DNA of 64,000 nucleotides, from NCBI RefSeq assembly GCF_014898815.1, contig NW_026515454.1:806001-870000 (forward strand), in the 5' to 3' direction. Shown piece after piece: positions 58,732 through 64,000 of this stretch (its first letter is position 1; the number at the start of each line of letters is the position of its first letter). The stretch is from Panonychus citri. Its lineage: Eukaryota; Arthropoda; Arachnida; Trombidiformes; Tetranychidae. The notes beneath the pieces were generated by a model. It was not told the origin of the DNA and did no database searches. It was given only the letters and a program-made list of their open reading frames with translations. The position numbers were made by a program, and so were the translations under genes.

Positions 58732-61700
58732 CTTGTGATGGTCAACAGAGTGGCCGAGAAAAAAGCGTTGGTCAAGCGGCAGAAAGTGAGAGTGTGGTCA
58801 ATAGTGAAGCGAGTTAATTATTTTTTGTTTCGAGCCGGGTTATTATATGGAAAGTGGAAAAGTGAATTAGTAAAAGAAAAGAGAAAGCGAGTAAAATGTT
58901 AGCATGTTAATTGTTAGTTAATTTGCAAGCGAATATAGTTAATTAGTGAGAGAGAGTGAGGGAGAGGTGATGGTGATGTTGTTGTTGATTAGTTTCTGGT
59001 AGTGGAAAAGTTAATCAAAGGCTTGGGTGGAACTGGTCAGTTGGAGAGTTGATTGTTAATTTGATTAACAGGCTCAGAGTAAAAAGTAATTAAAAAAAAA
59101 TGCTCATCAATCTGATGGTTAAAAGTTAATTTCTGGTTAGTTAATTGATTAAAACAACAATATATTACATCATGTAATGAGAAAAGTAAATAAGTAGAGA
59201 TTAACAATCAACTGATTGTTAATCATTTCTTGGTAATTGATAGCTTGTTATGATTATCAAATTTTTCTCTCACGAAAATTGATGATTAAAGTAATTGTTT
59301 TCCTCGATAATTTTTGACTTTCGAATTGAAATTTCGAAAAGTTCTAAAGGTTCTAATGATCGTCTATTTTGTGTTCTGGTTGTTTTTGTTTTACTGACAA
59401 TTGTGATCAATTAATTAACTAAAAGTTTCACAACTTTCATGTCTTGACCAATGGACAGTAATCAATGTGAATCTTGATTAATTGAGACAAGATTAATTCT
59501 GATTCCTTGGTGATCACAATGAATTAGATGCCATGAGAATTTATCAAATGAAACTTTCACTTTCTCTCTCTCTCTCACTTATCATCTTCATCTTCATCAT
59601 GATAATGAACTTTTTTCCCCTCGAAACTCAGATAATAAACTTTCACCATTAATAGTTGTTGATTAATCTTTCAATTTAACAGAGACTCAAATCAAATTGA
59701 AATGATTGATTGTGTTGGTTAAAAAAAAAATGAAACCAAATCTTATGTATTAATCAAATTTAATGATAATCTTAATCAAGTTACACTCAATTGATTACGA
59801 TTAATGGATAATAATAATGCAACAATTAACTTATCAAAGTCAATCAAATGAATATAAACTTTCATATTGCAAGTAATCAACTTAATCAACAGCAATTTAA
59901 CCTATCAAATTTAATGATTAAATTGTTGTTGATTGTTACCATTTACTTGTACAATCAGTTACAGTAACATTGTTTCATTTACAATAATCTAATTGTATTT
60001 ATCATGATCAGATTTTGATTAATTGTTTTGACAGTTAGTTAAATTGTTTGATATTATATTTGATTGTATGTGTGGGTGTCCATTACAATTAAGCTAACCA
60101 ACTGGCAGATAGTAAACAATTAATAAAATAATACAATTTGGACAGATTAATTATAACCAAATGTCATTGTAGCTTAAATTGTTACAATTAATTAACTTAT
60201 CATTATTATGGTTTATACTTGTATTTAATTGTTTAACATTAAGCTAATCATTTTCATTACGATACCAATGAGTTTACATGTAAATTCATGATGAAGGAAA
60301 AAAATGAATTGAAATGAATTTAAATTTACATTTTAATTCATTAAAGTTAATCATTATTATCATTTGAAAGTTAAATTTATCCAATTTGATTGTTACATAT
60401 TTAAATTAAATCAGTTGATTCAATTTTGAAATACAAATGATTAGTTTAATCAATTTAAATCATTTAATTAGTTCAACTGTCTCTGTATCAATTGTACTGA
60501 TTGGTTGTTAAATGAAAGCAAAGATAATCAATACAATCAAAAAGTTAATCTACCAATCGGATTAACTAATTATAGTTAATCTGATTAGCTAAATCTGTTT
60601 ACCTTGTGTTCAATTCAGATTCAAATGATAATTATCAACCATAGGATTATGATGATTAACTTAATGGTGATTGTTTTAAATGAGACTCGAAATCAAACTA
60701 ATCAACAACAATTAGTTGATATGAACAATTAAAAAAAAAAGGATCTACACAATTAAAGTAAAAGCAGATGATCAAAAATTAGTAAAAGTGATTAACTTTA
60801 TAATTAGTTTTTTTCAAGTTAATTGGAAAGAGGAAAAGTTTAATCAGCAAATGATGATGACAATTGTAATTATTTAAATTTCCAATTGTTGGCAATTTAG
60901 GTTAAATTGTGATAATGAAAATCAACTAATATCTAATCAACTTATCAAAAAGTAGTTTGGAAACTTTAATTAACTTGATTTTCTCAAGTAGGTAAAAACA
61001 GTTTACCTTTAAATCATTAAGCTTAATGTTAATCTATTTACTATTGAGCTTAATTGTCTGAATCAAATGAAGATTATTATTATTATCATTTCCATGAATA
61101 TAATCATGAAAAGTTGTGATTCAGAAAATTTCATTTCTCATGTTGACCAATGATAATATTGAAAAAAAAAATAATATTACAATTGTTGTTGATTGTTTAT
61201 CCTCATCTTGAGTTTCAAGTTTTCATCACAAACCACTTACAACATAATCATGATGATGATGATGATAAAGATGATGAGGAGGATTTTATGATGATGAAAA
61301 GTCAAGTGATGAGGATGAAGATATTAAATGTTTGATTGTACAAACGTGTTCTCATCATATTGGTTATTTAATATTGACTTTCAGGGTGAAATATTCACTC
61401 ACTGAGTAGATATTATCACAACTGATTGAATTGTAATCATGTTTTTGTTGTTTTTTCTGGTGATTCTATTATTTGTTAATTGTTAATTGTAAACATATTA
61501 AGGTTATTATCCTTGATTGTTGATGTAATTTGAATTTTTCAAATTATCATGAATCATTTTCATGGAGGATAAATTTGCTTTTCTCAATCAATTTTTTGGT
61601 TTCCAGGTAAACAAAAGTATCTTTATCTGGATTGTTAAAAACTTTTCTGGTTAATCCAAGATGAAGCATAGATTAAGTGATTAACTTATCTACAGAGTAA

Positions 61701-61916
61701 TCAGCTTAAATTGTAATCGTTGTTAATGATAATCAAATTTGGGTTTGTAATAGAAAATAATTGTTTATTGATTGGATAACCCAAACCGATTCTTATCTAA
61801 AAGATTCTGGTTGCTCATCACTTAGCTATTATTATATAAGTTGAATACAAAGATCCATGGGATAAACATGGGGAAGATGAGGAAGATGAGGAGAAGAAGA
61901 AGAAAAAAAAGTTTCA
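58732..61916. other. AT-rich stretch, no gene seen
   Basis: The first 130 bases are GC-richer (GGTCAAGCGGCAG, GAGCCGGG) and may be leader, promoter or intron edge of the minus-strand gene. The rest is plain AT-rich DNA with a (GAT)n run near 61250-61264. It could be an intron. Confidence 0.4.
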
Positions 61917-62208
61917 TCAATCATCAGAATCGCCGTTGAAGATCAATGGATCATCATGATTCTGCTGATGATGATAAAATGATACCACGAGAATATGAGG
62001 TAATATCGGAATTTGATAGTACATGATATTTACATGATTCGCATTGGATATTATATTTATCGGGAATTTCAATGTTACTCTGAAATTTGGCTCAGTCATG
62101 ATGGTGAACATGATGATCTCAGGCATTGTGTCATCATCAAGATCAACAGAAGACTCATGTTGATATTTCAAATTTTTTTCTTCTCTCACTTTCACTCTTT
62201 CTTTATTT
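61917..62208 (-). CDS. Possible last exon on the minus strand
   Basis: A long T-rich tract ending TTCTTTTCTAG (to 62209) precedes a 97-codon frame. The frame starts NKERVKVREEKNLKYQHESS and ends DDPLIFNGDSDD before TGA. The middle is hydrophobic (ISNANHVNIMYYQIPILPHI). Some residues come from CAT/GAT triplet runs, which lowers the weight of the frame. T-rich tracts before AG are common here, so this may be chance. No family recognised. Confidence 0.2.
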
Positions 62209-64000
62209 CTAGAAAAGAACAAAAAAAAAATTCGAAACAAAAAATAATCCATTCTATGAAATGGTAACACCCCTTTCCCCCTGAGAATTCAGAATCAGTT
62301 GAATCATGAATACCTTTCACCTTTATATTCACTTTCATGTCTTAGAAAATTTCAAATTTCTCTTAAGCTTAATATGAATTTCAAGTCATGATGAGCGGAG
62401 GAAGAAAAGGAAAGAAACGATGATGATGATGATGATGATAATGCTGATCATCATGCAGGAAATTCACTTCTCTATCATCATCTTTTCATCCAAATTCGAG
62501 ATTCAGTTCAATATAATCGAAGAAAAGAAGAAGAAAAAAGTTCTAAATCCAAACCTTGTTACTCTCATTTGACATTCAACGTTTTCCTTATCATCTTCAG
62601 CCACATATTCATCTTATATTTTTTTCATCTTCATCATCGTTACTCATCTTCATCTTCATCTTATCATCATTTTCCTATTTATCATGTTATCCTTTATCTC
62701 CATCCTCATCATCATGTAAGAAGACAGTGAGAGAGAAAGAGAGAAAAAAAAATTTTCTCTCAAAAATTATTGATCAATTTCGTTCCCTTCCAGAACTTTG
62801 TTCACAAATTTTGTTTCTATTTCTTTTTATGATATGAAATTTTCTCAAAATTCTGAAAACTCAGTAAATCAATTTCGTAATATTCATACAATATTTATCG
62901 TAATCATGGTAATCCTGATTATGGTAAATACTAAATTTTATGCAACATAAATTGTAATTGTGTTAATAAAACATTTTCCTTTGTGGTTTTCATGTTATAC
63001 TTTATTCTAGGTGAATTCAGTTAAGGTAAAAAATCATCATTATCATGAAAGTCACTTTTACCTGTTTGTTGATGAGGATGTTGATATATTCATTTTCAGC
63101 TTGATACTAAATGGAAACAACTTTTTGTTACCTTAACTTTTACCTCCCATTTACCTTGTGTGTATACAACTGTTAAGATGAGGGTGGAAAGTGAAATGAT
63201 GAAACTTTTGTTACCTGTAACAATTTTTACCTTTCATTTTCTCTTTCTTTCTATGGTTCATTGTTTGTATTTTATCATCATTATCATCTGATGATGAGAA
63301 GAAGAAGAAGATAAATTAACTTTTTTTTTCTATTCTCCATTTACTTCAACCAGATAGAGCATAGATATTCTAACAGAATTCACTTACAGATTAACATAAT
63401 CTTCATCATTATCATTACCTTAATGGTAACAATCATTATCTTCATTGTAATAGAGAGAGAAAAAAAGAACCTTAATTTAAATTGTCGTTAATTGTTCATC
63501 ATCATTTTCTTACTGGAAAATAATGTAATATGAAGATGATGTTGAACAAAAGATTCTAAATACAATTAACTCAATTTAATCCCAACTTTTAGCTAGAAAT
63601 TCATATGACATTTACTATTAGAAATCTTAATCATATGTTAACCAATACTTTTAAAGTTCTGATTCAGTAAAGTTCTGATTCCATGATAAACATACAATAA
63701 GAAAATACCTTTTAACTGATTGGTGAAAAATCATCATGAAAATTATATTAGATTTTTTTTTCGTTGTTTCCAACTCTCTCTCTCTCTCTCTCTCTCTCTC
63801 TTTAAATCTAATGGATACGCAGGTAAGATTGGGGGTGGAAGAAAATAATAAAAAGGATGAGGATGCTTTTTGTGTGTTCGAAAGATGAAAGAGAGAGAGA
63901 GAAAAAAACGAAATAAAATAATATGAGAGTAAGAAGATGATGATGATGGAGAAAATGGAAGATTTTGAAAGATGAGAAGGGTGGAAGGTGGAAAATGGAA
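62209..64000. other. Right-edge AT-rich stretch
   Basis: No gene recognised. Contains (GAT)n at 62420-62438, CATCTT-rich sequence at 62620-62720, a (TC)n array and purine-rich sequence to the edge. Confidence 0.4.
63774..63801. repeat. (TC)n microsatellite
   Basis: About 14 TC units near the right edge. Confidence 0.95.

Noticed and set aside
59305..59350. Heat-shock-element-like cluster (TTCGAATTGAAATTTCGAAAAGTTC)
   Set aside because: Only one properly spaced GAA-TTC pair; the rest do not keep the 5-base period.
1..64000. Search for transposons, CRISPR arrays, rRNA or clustered defence genes
   Set aside because: No transposase or reverse transcriptase motifs, no spaced direct repeats and no rRNA-like sequence were seen; the window reads as ordinary animal DNA.

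Overview
The window is AT-rich eukaryotic DNA (roughly 70% A+T by eye). It has spliced genes with GT-AG introns, long (TC)n/(AG)n and (GAT)n microsatellites, and no bacterial operon structure. Gene content and low-complexity protein insertions fit an invertebrate animal, most likely an arthropod. A mite or other chelicerate is my guess, but nothing here proves it.

Left part (1-6.7 kb): the first codons of a minus-strand gene run off the left edge (51-1). Next is a minus-strand, intronless GNAT acetyltransferase (1834-1343) of a type I know mainly from bacteria, then a plus-strand three-exon gene (3588-5058). The product of that gene looks like the C-terminal WD40 propeller of PALB2, the BRCA2 partner in recombination repair. 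A few short coding-like pieces of uncertain status lie between them.

Middle (6.7-44.3 kb): one large plus-strand gene fills about 37.5 kb. I could assemble 21 coding exons whose phases all agree. They give a conventional (type I, alpha/beta/gamma-like) diacylglycerol kinase of about 956 residues: RVH domain, a long disordered linker, two canonical EF hands, two C1 zinc fingers, the DAGKc catalytic domain (GGDGT) and the DAGKa accessory domain. It converts diacylglycerol to phosphatidic acid under calcium control. Its introns (up to 5 kb) are mostly AT-rich filler and microsatellites. Intron 17 is the exception, with a coding-looking segment behind a good 3' splice site that could be an alternative last exon.

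Right part (44.3-64 kb): a small minus-strand gene for a secreted glycine-rich protein (47039-46631) with a signal peptide and a TATA box, then sparse sequence. Three minus-strand open segments look like last exons of genes I could not complete or name (49959-50114, the strongest; 58433-58731; 61917-62208). A perfect E2F-type palindrome lies at 52480. The rest is AT-rich intergenic or intronic DNA.

The genes have no evident joint function; this is ordinary animal gene neighbourhood. The items most worth checking are the bacterial-type GNAT gene, the WD40-only PALB2-like protein, and the possible alternative end of the kinase in intron 17.
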